Assembly: GCA_902780135.1 (NCBI GenBank)
Contig: CACZEK010000016.1
Coordinates: 85,422 to 149,421, forward strand
Length of the DNA: 64,000 nt
Direction: 5' to 3'
Source of the DNA: an uncultured bacterium
Lineage (GTDB): Bacteria; Verrucomicrobiota; Lentisphaeria; Victivallales; UBA1829
The notes under the pieces were generated by a model. That model was not told the origin of the DNA, ran no database searches, and saw only the letters and a list, made by a program, of their open reading frames with translations. Positions 18,735-29,380 of the stretch are shown here, in pieces. Made by a program: the position numbers and the translations under genes. The number at the start of each line of letters is the position of its first letter. Within the stretch, counting starts at the first letter, position 1.

Positions 18735-20567
18735 ATGGATTTGAAACACCTGCTTTTCAAGCTGTTTTTGTTTTGCGCCGTCTTGATGACGGGACGGTCC
18801 TTATTCGATTGCGGTATGCCCGCGAGAGCTGATTCGATCGCGACGGAGCCTCCGCCGGACTTCAAGCGCGTCCTGATCCTGTTCCCCGCCGAAGCCGGAC
18901 CTCGTGCTCAGGAGGAGTTCCTGGCGGGGCTGAAGGAGGTGCGCGAACGGCACGAGACGGAATACCGCGAGCTCATGCGGAAATGGCGCGAGAGCGCGCC
19001 GGAACGCGAGCGCAAAAAGAAGGAACAGGAAGACGAACTGGTCGGGAGTCTCGGCGAAAACTGGAGGGAACTGCCGGACATCGATTCATTGCTGGTGTTG
19101 CCCGAGGAACGGGAGATGATGTATGTGTCGCCGTCTTTCCTGTACGAAACGGAAGTGTTCCCGGTTCGGATCGAAAACTCGTTCCATAGCGGCGAGGTCC
19201 TCCCCGACGATGCATTCAGCAAGTTATACGAGGCGAAAGGGCAGTACGGCGCGGTGATCGTCGTCGCGTCCGACGGGATCGCCAAATCGATCGCGAATAT
19301 GCTCGACGGGGTTTACGACATCAATTTCAAAACGAAAAACCTGAACGGCGAGCTCGCCGTGGTGTTCGCGGGCGTGAGCTCGTTCGACGAATCGCTCCTC
19401 AGGTACACCGATACAGGGGATTCGGAACGAAAGGAACTCAACAATTTCGCGATCGTGCATCCGGCGGACCCGTGGCCGAACGTTGACCTGGCGCTTCGGG
19501 CGTTCCCGAATACGAAGAAGGTCGTGCTGCTGGCGTCCCGCATGAACTGGGACGAAAAGAAGGAAATGGCGCTCCGCGAAAAGCTCGGCCCGGGGAAGAC
19601 GCTGAAGACCGTTCTGCTCCCCGATTCCGTTACGCCGTCCTCCATGGAGAGTGGAAACGATTCCCGGACGATGCGACAGCAGTATGCGTCGCTTGGCGAG
19701 GTCCCCGGCGAGGAGATCGAGGCGTTCCGGTCGGCGGTCCGGTCTGAAGTCCAGCCGGACACGGTCATCGTTTCTCTGTCCTCGTTCGAATGGGGGCTTG
19801 ACCCAGTGGAATGGCTTCCCGCCGACTTCGACGCGTGCCCGGTCTTCGCGGACACGCCGCCCACGCGGAAAAATGCGGTCGGGGGCTTCTGCCGGTCCAT
19901 GAAGAAGCTCGCGGTCCAGACCGGCGACCTGCTGGAAGAGCTCGGAAAAGGTCCGCTGGAGTCATCGCGGCAGGGGATCCCGACGACCATCGCGGAGAGC
20001 GACGAACTGTGGCTCAACGAGGCGGCGCTGAAGCGCTACCGTCTGAACCTGTCCGATTTCCCCGAAAACGGCGTCCTGGCGAACACGGCGACCAAAAAAG
20101 CGCCGAAGATCCGGGTGTATCAGACCTGGACCCGGAAACGCATCTTCGCTCTGCTCGCCGCGAACGCCGTCGTGCTGGGCGGACTGGCGCTGGTCACGCT
20201 GCTTTCCATCCGCGCGCGCCGCAGAAGACGCAACCTGGCGGAAGCCGTTTACGAATCCCTGCCGGTGCGCGTGCTGGTGACGGACCGCGAAGGACGCATC
20301 ATCGACTATCACATGCAGTACGGCGAGGTGACGCAGACGGGCGATCTCCCGTGGCGGAACATCAATTCCGTGCCGTGGCTTCAGGCTGTCGACGCGGGCA
20401 GGGCCGTGCGCGAGGCGTTCGACACGGGCAGAACGATCGTCCGCGAATACGAGATCGACGGCGAACGGCGCGTCGTGGTGCTGTCCAGCACGCCGTCGGA
20501 CGTTTTCGGGCGTGCCGCCGTGATCGCGGTCAGCAGCGATGTGCCTCAAAACAAGCCGCAGGCGTAA
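18735..20567 (+). CDS. Periplasmic-sensor membrane protein with C-terminal PAS domain and no output domain
   Basis: A 610-residue protein. The N-terminal hydrophobic helix is followed by a large periplasmic region resembling the ABC_sub_bind fold (KRVLILFPAEAGPRAQEEF at its first strand) with a charged helical insertion (about residues 75-100). A membrane helix lies near residues 472-492. A cytoplasmic PAS-like domain (about 500-605; AEAVYESLPVRVLVTDREGR, EYEIDGERRVVVLSSTP) ends the protein. Related architectures continue into a histidine kinase or GGDEF domain; here the stop follows the PAS directly and no kinase or GGDEF motif lies downstream. The ATG is only 2 bp from GGGAGA; TTG at 18741 (MKHLLFKLFLFC) has better spacing and may be the real start. 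Confidence 0.7.
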   Translation: MDLKHLLFKLFLFCAVLMTGRSLFDCGMPARADSIATEPPPDFKRVLILFPAEAGPRAQEEFLAGLKEVRERHETEYRELMRKWRESAPERERKKKEQEDELVGSLGENWRELPDIDSLLVLPEEREMMYVSPSFLYETEVFPVRIENSFHSGEVLPDDAFSKLYEAKGQYGAVIVVASDGIAKSIANMLDGVYDINFKTKNLNGELAVVFAGVSSFDESLLRYTDTGDSERKELNNFAIVHPADPWPNVDLALRAFPNTKKVVLLASRMNWDEKKEMALREKLGPGKTLKTVLLPDSVTPSSMESGNDSRTMRQQYASLGEVPGEEIEAFRSAVRSEVQPDTVIVSLSSFEWGLDPVEWLPADFDACPVFADTPPTRKNAVGGFCRSMKKLAVQTGDLLEELGKGPLESSRQGIPTTIAESDELWLNEAALKRYRLNLSDFPENGVLANTATKKAPKIRVYQTWTRKRIFALLAANAVVLGGLALVTLLSIRARRRRRNLAEAVYESLPVRVLVTDREGRIIDYHMQYGEVTQTGDLPWRNINSVPWLQAVDAGRAVREAFDTGRTIVREYEIDGERRVVVLSSTPSDVFGRAAVIAVSSDVPQNKPQA

Positions 20568-20614
20568 TCCTATTTTTTGAGTAGGGGGAAGGGGTACGTT
20601 TTTGTGCCCTGAGT

Positions 20615-21700
20615 TTATGAAATCCAGCCGCCGCCGAGAAGACGTTCCCCGTCGTAGATGACCGCCGCCTGTCCGGGCGTGACCGCGCGCTGGGGCGCGT
20701 CGAACCGGATGAATACCACGCCGTTCGGCGAGAGCAGGACCGAGGCGTCCGCTGGGCGCGACCGGTAGCGTATCTGCACCTGCGCGCGGAATTCAACGGC
20801 CTCGGCTGGCTTCGCGATCCAGTGCGCGCCTGGCAGCACGAGCGAGTCGCGCAGAAGGTCGTCCGGGTTCGTCGTGAGAAAGACCTTGTTTTCGCCCGCG
20901 TCGATGCGGCTGACCCACGCCGGGACGCCCATCGCCACGCCCGTGCCTTTCCTCTGCCCGACCGTGTACGCGTAGATGCCGCCGTGCCGCCCGAGGATGC
21001 GCCCGTCGGACGCGGCGGCGAACGTCCCGCCGGGCACGGTCTCGCCGAAGTGATCGTGCAAAAACTCCGCCGCGGTCTTGTCCGGCGGCATGAAGCAGGC
21101 GTCCTGGCTTTCCTTCGATTCGGCGTTCGGGAGCCCGAGCTCGCGGGCGATTTCGCGCACCTCGGGTTTCGTCATGCCGCCGAGCGGGAAGACGACGCGC
21201 GCGAGCTGTTCCTGCGAGAGCCCGAAGAGGAAATACGACTGGTCCTTTTCGCGGTACGAGCCGCGCGCGAGGACCGTGCCGCCGTCTTCGGCGTCGGTCG
21301 CCTTCGCGTAATGCCCGGTGGCGAACGCCGCGCAGCCGTACCGGTCCATCAGCGGCATCAGCGCGCCGAACTTGACCTTCGGATTGCAGATGGCGCACGG
21401 GTTCGGCGTGAATCCGGATTTGTACATGTCCCAGCTCGGGCGCAGAACGCATTGTTCGAACTCTTTCGAGCAGTCCGCATGGACCAGTTCGATCCCGAGT
21501 TTCGCGGCGGTTTCCTCCGCTTTCCGGCGGGAATCTTCGCCGCCGGGGAGAAGCGTCATGTGGACGCCGATGACCTGAAAGCCCGCGCGGAGCGCGAGGT
21601 GGGCGGCGACGGCGGAATCGACACCGCCGCTGAACGCGAGCAGGATGCGGGAGCCTTTCGGGAGCCGCCGGAAAGAGGCGTAGGAAGCGTTTTGAGGCAT
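20615..21700 (-). CDS. mnmA: tRNA-specific 2-thiouridylase MnmA
   Basis: A 361-residue cytoplasmic enzyme placing sulfur at C2 of U34 in Lys, Glu and Gln tRNAs. The ATP-pyrophosphatase motif SGGVDS is at residues 24-29. Both catalytic cysteines are present: C102 in NPCAIC and C202 in DACFMP. The C-terminal beta domain (about 215-361) carries GQRKGTGVAMGVPAWV. TGGAG lies about 8 bp before the ATG, and the gene starts 4 bp after the DUF167 stop, as the last gene of the FHA-ftsH-DUF167-mnmA run. Full-length, with no missing motif. Confidence 0.96.
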   Translation of the reverse strand: MPQNASYASFRRLPKGSRILLAFSGGVDSAVAAHLALRAGFQVIGVHMTLLPGGEDSRRKAEETAAKLGIELVHADCSKEFEQCVLRPSWDMYKSGFTPNPCAICNPKVKFGALMPLMDRYGCAAFATGHYAKATDAEDGGTVLARGSYREKDQSYFLFGLSQEQLARVVFPLGGMTKPEVREIARELGLPNAESKESQDACFMPPDKTAAEFLHDHFGETVPGGTFAAASDGRILGRHGGIYAYTVGQRKGTGVAMGVPAWVSRIDAGENKVFLTTNPDDLLRDSLVLPGAHWIAKPAEAVEFRAQVQIRYRSRPADASVLLSPNGVVFIRFDAPQRAVTPGQAAVIYDGERLLGGGWIS

Positions 21701-21704
21701 GGTT

Positions 21705-22007
21705 TCACTCCAATGCGGCGGCGAGTGCGGCGGCCGTGACGCCCGGCAGGAAAACGACCTTGTCGCGCGACGTCTGGCCGGAGACCAGCGACACCGCGCT
21801 TTTCGGCAGCTTCAGCTTCTTCGCCAGAAACACGCACAGCTCCTTGTTCGCCTTGCCGTCGACCGGGGGCGCGGCGAGCGAGACCTTGAGCGACGTGCCG
21901 TAGACGCCCGCGACCGCGGTGCGCTTCGCGCCGGGCTGGACATGGCACGACAAAAACACCCCCGATTCGTTGACGCGGATCAGGGGTGCGAGAGTTTCGG
22001 CCGTCAT
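21705..22007 (-). CDS. DUF167 (YggU-family) small protein
   Basis: A 100-residue protein matching the YggU/DUF167 family of unknown function. The recognisable core is HVQPGAKRTAVAGVYG, KVSLAAPPVDGKANKELCVF, and SAVSLVSGQTSRDKVV. Family members are a compact alpha/beta fold and are often next to unrelated housekeeping genes. Here it sits between ftsH (15 bp gap) and mnmA (4 bp gap), so it is almost certainly co-transcribed with both. No catalytic residues are known. Confidence 0.92.
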   Translation of the reverse strand: MTAETLAPLIRVNESGVFLSCHVQPGAKRTAVAGVYGTSLKVSLAAPPVDGKANKELCVFLAKKLKLPKSAVSLVSGQTSRDKVVFLPGVTAAALAAALE

Positions 22008-22022
22008 GCGACGCTCCGGGGG

Positions 22023-24155
<2,133 letters not shown>

Positions 24156-24159
24156 TGGA

Positions 24160-24735
24160 TCAGACAATCCGTGTCAGGGCGGGCGCCTGCGCGGGGATGA
24201 ATGCGTTCGCGTTTTTGTTGCTGTCCATGAAGTTCATCACAAACATGGCGAGGATGGCGAGGAAGATGAGCGCGAGGAGGACAACGATCAGGATCATGAG
24301 CTTGTTGGAGAGCCCGCTGCTCTGTTTGCGTTCGGTGAAGCCGGAGTTCGCGACGGACTTGATGGTCTGCGTCATGCCGGCGGCGTTGATGTCGATGCCG
24401 GTCTGCGTCTTCTGGATCGACATGACCATGGTCTTGTCCTCGGTGTCGTAGAGCAGCTCGAACGCGCCGACCCGGACGATGTCGCCGTTCTGCAGTTCGT
24501 ATTCCTCGGCGAGCGGCTTTCCGTTGACCTTGGTGCCGTTGGTGGAGCCGGCGTCCGCGATGACGTACTTGTCGCCGTTGCGGGTGACTTTGCAGTGAAG
24601 CGTGCTGACCGTGGGGTCTTTCAGGCAGATGGTGCGGTCGTCGGAACGACCGATGGTGATCTCATCCTGGCTCAGCTCAAACATCTGGCCGCGAAGCTGT
24701 TCGCTGAGAACGACAAATTTCGGAATGGCGGGCAT
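24160..24735 (-). CDS. FHA-domain protein with C-terminal membrane helix
   Basis: A 191-residue protein. Residues about 8-100 form a forkhead-associated domain, which binds phosphothreonine: the core motifs are ITIGRSDDRTICL, VSTLHCKVTR and DAGSTNGTKVNG. After a linker with TQTGIDINAAGMTQTIKSVA, a single helix (LMILIVVLLALIFLAILAMF, about 155-174) anchors it, leaving the FHA domain in the cytoplasm. As first gene of the unit with ftsH, it may localise a phosphoprotein near the protease (inference). No Ser/Thr kinase gene is in the window. Confidence 0.88.
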   Translation of the reverse strand: MPAIPKFVVLSEQLRGQMFELSQDEITIGRSDDRTICLKDPTVSTLHCKVTRNGDKYVIADAGSTNGTKVNGKPLAEEYELQNGDIVRVGAFELLYDTEDKTMVMSIQKTQTGIDINAAGMTQTIKSVANSGFTERKQSSGLSNKLMILIVVLLALIFLAILAMFVMNFMDSNKNANAFIPAQAPALTRIV

Positions 24736-24825
24736 TTTCCTGATAAACTCCTGATTTTGAAACGCCGTCCGCCGCGTGAGGGGTGCGGAGGCAAAGTTGT
24801 TGACGTAAGCCGATAGATGTCTTTT

Positions 24826-24853
24826 AATATAAAGCTTGGAAACCGGATTTCAA
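24826..24853 (-). promoter_or_regulatory. Promoter for the FHA-ftsH-DUF167-mnmA unit
   Basis: On the - strand: TTGAAA, 16-bp spacer, TATATT, about 90 bp upstream of the FHA gene start. Confidence 0.65.
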
Positions 24854-24933
24854 ACCCGAAACAAAAGATTTTCGGGATTATTTGTGTCGATTCCTTAACG
24901 AATATCCGCAGGGAAGACCCGGAACGCGAGTCG

Positions 24934-25548
24934 CTAGTCCTTCGGGATGATCTTGTGGTCCTGAGCGGCTTCCAGCAGGACTTTGAGCAGGAGCGACTTT
25001 TCCGGGGGCGTTTCCGCGTGGAAGCGTTCGGGCGCTTCGGCGAGCTCGCGCCAGTAGGCGCGGACTTCGGCGGAGGCCGGGGTGCCGGAGTTGTCCGGGA
25101 AAAGATCGAGCAGGAAGTCCAGGACCTGCCAGATGATCTTGACCTGTTCCGGCGTGAAGGACGAGATGAAGTCGTCCGTGACGCGCTTCATCTCCGGGTA
25201 GACCCAGCGTCCGCGGATCGACCACGCCAGCGGCATCATGCAGCGGAAGAGCATCTCGGGCTCGGGCAGGCGCGTGAGGTCCGCGCCGGGCAGGACCGGA
25301 TTGCAGAATTCCTCCGGGTCGTCGTCGCTGCCGGCGCGTTCGTAGACGAGATCCAGGATGCCGAAGAAGATCTCCGCGAGTTCCTTCCGTCTGTCGGGCG
25401 GATAGTAGCGGGGATTGTCGGAGATGGCGTCTTCGAGCTTGCGTTTCGTGTCGTAGACGGGCGCTTCGTTGGGGCGTTTGAAAAGCTTGTCCAGTTCGTG
25501 CTGGAACGCCTCGATGTCGCGCTGGATGCCGTGTCTGTCCGCGGGCAT
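24934..25548 (-). CDS. Conserved-looking acidic helical protein of unknown function
   Basis: A 204-residue protein I do not recognise. It is rich in Glu, Asp and Leu, predicted mostly helical, with no signal peptide, membrane helix, cysteine motif or P-loop. It opens MPADRHGIQRDIEAFQHELD and contains KRVTDDFISSFTPEQVKIIW and FLLDLFPDNSG. The ATG at 25548 is the natural start, 5 bp after the stop of the TSCPD gene, so the two are co-transcribed. The overlapping - strand frame running to 26892 has no coding character beyond this ATG. GC-rich third positions fit a genuine gene. Confidence 0.75.
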   Translation of the reverse strand: MPADRHGIQRDIEAFQHELDKLFKRPNEAPVYDTKRKLEDAISDNPRYYPPDRRKELAEIFFGILDLVYERAGSDDDPEEFCNPVLPGADLTRLPEPEMLFRCMMPLAWSIRGRWVYPEMKRVTDDFISSFTPEQVKIIWQVLDFLLDLFPDNSGTPASAEVRAYWRELAEAPERFHAETPPEKSLLLKVLLEAAQDHKIIPKD

Positions 25549-25553
25549 GGTCG

Positions 25554-25814
25554 TCAGCCGAGTCTTCCCGCGAGGATCTCTTTCAGCGCCTTGGCGAGCT
25601 GGTCGGTGCAGGATGTGCCCTTGCCGCCGCAGTCGGTGCCTTCCAGCAGGTCGATGACTTCCTGCGGGGTCTTCCCTTTCACGAGGATGCCGATCGCGGT
25701 GAGGTTGCCGGGGCAGCCGCCCGTGAACGCCACGTTTGTGATGACGCCGTTGTCGATGTCGATGTCGATCTGGGATGAGCAGACGAGCGGGCTGTTTTTG
25801 TAAGTGTAGTGCAT
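25554..25814 (-). CDS. TSCPD-domain protein (TIGR03905-like)
   Basis: An 86-residue protein with the TSCPD-type zinc-ribbon-like fold also found at the end of some ribonucleotide reductases. It reads MHYTYKNSPLVCSSQIDIDI, then VAFTGGCPGNLTAIGILVKG and LEGTDCGGKGTSCTDQLA, with cysteines at positions expected for the small stand-alone family. The start at 25814 has GAAAGGA 7 bp upstream; a longer reading to 25922 lacks a site. Function of the stand-alone family is unknown. It precedes the acidic helical protein in a two-gene unit. Confidence 0.88.
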   Translation of the reverse strand: MHYTYKNSPLVCSSQIDIDIDNGVITNVAFTGGCPGNLTAIGILVKGKTPQEVIDLLEGTDCGGKGTSCTDQLAKALKEILAGRLG

Positions 25815-25857
25815 GGCGGAGTCCTTTCGGGATAGGTGAAAACGGGTTGCGGTTCTT

Positions 25858-25886
25858 AATGTAGCACAAAAAAGGGAAAAGGCCAA
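25858..25886 (-). promoter_or_regulatory. Weak promoter for the TSCPD gene
   Basis: On the - strand: TTGGCC, 17-bp spacer, TACATT, about 45 bp before the TSCPD start. Confidence 0.4.
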
Positions 25887-25916
25887 ACGCAAAGAGGAAA
25901 AAAGAGAGAAAAAGTC

Positions 25917-25944
25917 TTGCAATCGGGAAAAAGCACGCTATATT
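25917..25944 (+). promoter_or_regulatory. Promoter for the riboflavin genes
   Basis: TTGCAA (25917-25922), 16-bp spacer, TATATT (25939-25944), 75 bp before the ribD start. The leader is too short for an FMN riboswitch and shows none of its conserved helices. Confidence 0.6.
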
Positions 25945-26019
25945 TTCGGGGTGCTTTTTTCCTGATAATGAACCCCCGGCGGACAATATGCCGGAACGAA
26001 CCATACGGAGCGGAATTTC

Positions 26020-27051
26020 GTGGACGGCGGAAACGACCTTTTTTTCATGCGCGAGGCGCTGCGCGAGGCCGAACTCGGCGCGGGCTTCACCAGCCCGAAT
26101 CCGGCGGTCGGCGCGGTCATCGTGCGCGACGGACGGATCATCGGACGCGGCCACCACAAACGCTGCGGCGGCCCGCACGCCGAGATCGAGGCGTTCCTGA
26201 GCCTGCCGCACGAATCCGACGCCGCGGGCGCGGACCTGTATGTGACACTGGAGCCGTGCAGCACCGCCGGACGCACGCCGCCCTGCTGCGACGCGATCAT
26301 CCGGAACCGGATCCGGCGCGTGGTCGTCGGCTGCCTCGACCCGAACCCGAAACACGCCGGGCGCGGCATCGGGATCCTGCGCGCCGCCGGGATCGAGGTC
26401 GAGACCGGTGTGCTGGAGGAGGAATGCCGCGTTCACCATGAGGCGTTTTTCAAGTGGATCACGGCGGGGCGTCCGTTCGTGCTGCTGAAAATGGCGGAGA
26501 CGCTCGACGGGAAGATCGCCGCCGCGAACGGGGATTCCAAGTGGGTTACCTCGGAGACCGCGCGGGAACGCGTGGCGTATCTGAGGCGGCTTTCGGACGC
26601 CGTGCTCGCCGGCGCGGAGACGTTCCGCGCCGATTCGCCCCGGTTCACTGCGCGCACCCCGGACGGCACGGTCCTGAAGACGCCGCGCCGCTTCATCGCC
26701 ACGCATCACCCGGAACTCCTGTCCGGCGCGGGCGAAGGCTGGGAATCCGTCGTGCTGGACACGCCGGACGACTGGCGGGATTTCCTCGCGCGGCTGGGGC
26801 GGGAGAACGTGACCATGCTGCTGATCGAAGGCGGCGGCGAACTGGCGGCGTCGGCGATCCGCGCCCGCGCCGTCGACAAGATCGAATTCCATATCGCGCC
26901 GAAACTGCTCGGCGGACGCGGCAGCCGTCCCGTGCTGGGCGGCCCCGATCCGGCATCGCTGTCCGAGGCGGTCCCGCTGGACCGCCTGCGCGTGTCGCAG
27001 CTGGGGCGCGACCTGCGGATCGAAGCGTATCCGCTGTACCCCGAATCATAA
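26020..27051 (+). CDS. ribD: Bifunctional riboflavin deaminase/reductase RibD, GTG start
   Basis: A 343-residue cytoplasmic enzyme for steps 2-3 of riboflavin synthesis: deamination of the pyrimidine intermediate, then NADPH reduction of the ribosyl side chain. The deaminase half (1-145) has the zinc motif GGPHAEIEAF and PCSTAGRTPPC; the reductase half (from FVLLKMAETLDGKIA, about residue 150) has LLIEGGGELAASAI. GTG at 26020 is preceded by GGAG at 9 bp. The gene has its own promoter and runs into ribE 15 bp downstream. Length is normal. Confidence 0.95.
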   Translation: MDGGNDLFFMREALREAELGAGFTSPNPAVGAVIVRDGRIIGRGHHKRCGGPHAEIEAFLSLPHESDAAGADLYVTLEPCSTAGRTPPCCDAIIRNRIRRVVVGCLDPNPKHAGRGIGILRAAGIEVETGVLEEECRVHHEAFFKWITAGRPFVLLKMAETLDGKIAAANGDSKWVTSETARERVAYLRRLSDAVLAGAETFRADSPRFTARTPDGTVLKTPRRFIATHHPELLSGAGEGWESVVLDTPDDWRDFLARLGRENVTMLLIEGGGELAASAIRARAVDKIEFHIAPKLLGGRGSRPVLGGPDPASLSEAVPLDRLRVSQLGRDLRIEAYPLYPES

Positions 27052-27066
27052 AGGAGATTTGATACG

Positions 27067-27726
27067 ATGTTTACAGGCTTGATCGAGAAGACCGGGGTTC
27101 TGACTGGACGCGAAAGCGGCGCGAAAGCCGGACGCCTGACAATCAAACCCGATTCCCCGTGGACGGACCTGGAGGAAGGCGAGAGCATCGCCGTAAACGG
27201 CGCGTGCCTCACGTTCGAGAAGGAGTCGGGCGGGAACCTGACGTTTTTCGTGATGAAGGAAACGCTGGACCGGACGAACCTGGGACAGCTGAAGACCGGC
27301 GCGCGCGTCAATCTGGAGCGCGCCCTGAGCCTCGGCAGCCGCCTCGGCGGGCACCTGGTCAGCGGACACGTCGATGCCGCCGTGAAGGTCGTTTCCTTTG
27401 GAAAAATCGGCGACGACTACGAGCTCCGCATGGAAATGCCGTCCGGCCTGCGGATCTTCTTCGTGCCGAAGGGCAGCGTGTGCGTGAACGGCGTTTCCCT
27501 CACGCTCACGGACGTGACGGACGCGACGTTCGCCGTCCGGCTGATCCCGACGACCCGGCGCGAGACCAATCTCGACGCTTTGAAGCCGGGCGACCTCGTG
27601 AACATCGAGACCGACCTGATCGGCAAATACGTCTGCGAACAGCTCCGGCACATGGACGGCGGCGCGCAGGACGCGCAGGCCGCGAAGGACATCTCCATGC
27701 GCGACCTGACGGAGGCCGGGTTCTGA
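27067..27726 (+). CDS. ribE: Riboflavin synthase alpha chain
   Basis: A 219-residue enzyme dismutating two 6,7-dimethyl-8-ribityllumazines into riboflavin. Two repeated lumazine-binding barrels are seen: MFTGLIEKTGVL with LGGHLVSGHVDAAVKV, and FFVPKGSVCVNGVSLTLTDV with LGKY-like IGKYVCEQL. AAGGAG lies 10 bp before the ATG. Its TGA overlaps the next ATG (TGATG at 27724-27728). ribAB and ribH are not in the window. Confidence 0.95.
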   Translation: MFTGLIEKTGVLTGRESGAKAGRLTIKPDSPWTDLEEGESIAVNGACLTFEKESGGNLTFFVMKETLDRTNLGQLKTGARVNLERALSLGSRLGGHLVSGHVDAAVKVVSFGKIGDDYELRMEMPSGLRIFFVPKGSVCVNGVSLTLTDVTDATFAVRLIPTTRRETNLDALKPGDLVNIETDLIGKYVCEQLRHMDGGAQDAQAAKDISMRDLTEAGF

Positions 27727-28541
27727 TGGAAAAGGAAAAGATCGACTACAAGGACATCCTGTTCGGGCTTGCGCTCGGCCATGCCGCCATGGATCCGGCG
27801 TCCGTGCCGGACTTCCTCGCGCCGGGCGCGTTCGACGCCGTCGAGATCCCCGCGGAGTGTTTCCTCAACCGCGACGCGGAGTTCCAGCGGCGGCTCGCTT
27901 CCTGCAAATTCAAAAGCGTGCGCGCCGGGCATCTGATGGCGCCCGACCTCACGCGGGAGATACCGTTCCTGGCGGAAAACTACCGCCGCGACTACGTGGA
28001 ACAGGCTTCGGTCATGGTCCGGACGCTTGCCTCGGCGGGCGCATCCGGGGCGTTCCTCGGATTGGACATGAGGCGCATCCTCGGCGACGACGCGGCGGAG
28101 AACGCCGTGCTGGAGATCATCCGCCGCATGACGCCTGTCCTGCGCCGGGAGAACTTCGAACTGCTGATCCCGTACCGCGTCCCGTTCAAAAACGAACGCG
28201 ACATCAGGACGACCCAGCTGATGGGGCGGTTCATGCGCGGGACGCTGAGCCCGCTGGTGAAACTGAGCCTGGAGATCCATCCGTTCGAAGTGAAGCCGGA
28301 GGAGGACAAGCCGGAGATGCTCGGCATGCTCGGGTGCGAGGCGCATCAGGCGGTGCTGGTCTACGACGCCGACAGCGGCCTCCACATCGCCCCGGCGCAG
28401 TTCAGGCCGTGGGCGGAGCTTCTGGACCGCCGCATGTTCCGCGGCCCGTACCTGCTGTGCCCGCGTTCGGTCCGCAACCGCATGGCGCTCCCGGAATCGG
28501 ATTTGTTCGCAAAAATGGTTTCCGACTTGCGAAATGAATAA
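27726..28541 (+). CDS. Unknown protein, coupled to ribE, TIM-barrel-like composition
   Basis: A 271-residue protein I do not recognise. The start ATG shares its A with the ribE stop, so it is translationally coupled to riboflavin synthesis. Text such as FDAVEIPAECFLNRDAEFQR, KSVRAGHLMAPD, ELLIPYRVPF, LVKLSLEIHPFEVK and QAVLVYDADSGLHIAPAQF alternates short hydrophobic strands and helices, resembling a sugar-phosphate-isomerase-like barrel, but I see no firm catalytic motif. No signal peptide or membrane helix. The pdxJ promoter lies over its last codons. Treat as hypothetical. Confidence 0.75.
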   Translation: MEKEKIDYKDILFGLALGHAAMDPASVPDFLAPGAFDAVEIPAECFLNRDAEFQRRLASCKFKSVRAGHLMAPDLTREIPFLAENYRRDYVEQASVMVRTLASAGASGAFLGLDMRRILGDDAAENAVLEIIRRMTPVLRRENFELLIPYRVPFKNERDIRTTQLMGRFMRGTLSPLVKLSLEIHPFEVKPEEDKPEMLGMLGCEAHQAVLVYDADSGLHIAPAQFRPWAELLDRRMFRGPYLLCPRSVRNRMALPESDLFAKMVSDLRNE

Positions 28542-28556
28542 AAACGTGCTACAGTA
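28528..28556 (+). promoter_or_regulatory. Promoter for pdxJ inside the preceding gene's end
   Basis: TTGCGA (28528-28533), 17-bp spacer, TACAGT (28551-28556), about 43 bp before the pdxJ start. Confidence 0.55.
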
Positions 28557-28599
28557 TTAGATTACCTTTTTTTTAGAGTTTTAGGAGGTTTGCCTGATT

Positions 28600-29340
28600 A
28601 TGACCAGAACATTGAAACTCGGCGTCAATATCGACCACGTGGCGACGGTCCGCCAGGCCCGTCTCGCCTCGCAGCCGTCCCCGCTCGAAGCCGCGCGGCT
28701 CTGCATGGCGGCCGGCGCGGACGGCATCACCGCCCACCTGCGCGAAGACCGCCGCCATATCCAGGACGCGGACGTGATCGCGCTTTCGCAGGCGGGGCTC
28801 CGCCTCAACATGGAAATGGCTCTGACCGAAGAGATGGTCCGCATCGCAAGCACGCTGGTGCGGCCGCAGAGCTGCTGCCTGGTGCCGGAGAAACGCCAGG
28901 AGCTTACGACCGAGGGCGGACTCGACGCCGTCGCGAGCCTCGACAAGCTCATGCGGTGGGTGCCCGTGCTGAAGAACGCCGGGATCGCTGTCAGCCTCTT
29001 CATCGCGCCCGATTTCGCGCAGATCGACTGCGCCAGGCAGTGCGGCGCGGAGTTCGTCGAGCTCCATACCGGGTCGTTCGCCAACGCCGTTTCCGCGTCC
29101 GAGCAGGCCGCCGAACTGGACCGTCTGGCGAAGGGCGCGGAGTACGCCCATTCGCTCGGCATCGGCGTGAACGCCGGACACGGCATCGACTACGAAAACA
29201 TCAAGCCGCTGCTCGCCGCCGTCCCGCACCTGCACGAACTCAACATCGGGCACAGCATCATCGCCCGCGCCATCATGAAAGGCGTCGGCGCGGCGGTCGC
29301 GGACATGCTCGACCTCATGAACGATTACAAGGGCGAATAA
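28600..29340 (+). CDS. pdxJ: Pyridoxine 5'-phosphate synthase
   Basis: A 246-residue cytoplasmic TIM-barrel enzyme joining deoxyxylulose phosphate and 3-amino-2-oxopropyl phosphate into pyridoxine phosphate. The start LKLGVNIDHVATVRQAR and the segment ITAHLREDRRHIQDADV (with the phosphate-site Arg/His) are diagnostic, followed by LVPEKRQELTTEGGLD and GVNAGHGIDYEN, and ELNIGHSIIARA at the end. Full length. An AGGAGG ribosome site lies upstream, within a long A/T stretch. Confidence 0.96.
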   Translation: MTRTLKLGVNIDHVATVRQARLASQPSPLEAARLCMAAGADGITAHLREDRRHIQDADVIALSQAGLRLNMEMALTEEMVRIASTLVRPQSCCLVPEKRQELTTEGGLDAVASLDKLMRWVPVLKNAGIAVSLFIAPDFAQIDCARQCGAEFVELHTGSFANAVSASEQAAELDRLAKGAEYAHSLGIGVNAGHGIDYENIKPLLAAVPHLHELNIGHSIIARAIMKGVGAAVADMLDLMNDYKGE

Positions 29341-29380
29341 GCCCCGCCGCATTTCACCCCAGCAGAAAGGATTTCAGAAA

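Noticed and set aside
25945..26019. FMN riboswitch before ribD
   Set aside because: The leader after the promoter is only about 75 nt and lacks the conserved helices.
24934..26892. Single 652-codon protein on the - strand covering ribD and the TSCPD gene
   Set aside because: Only the part from ATG 25548 has coding character; the rest is antisense to ribD and crosses the TSCPD gene.
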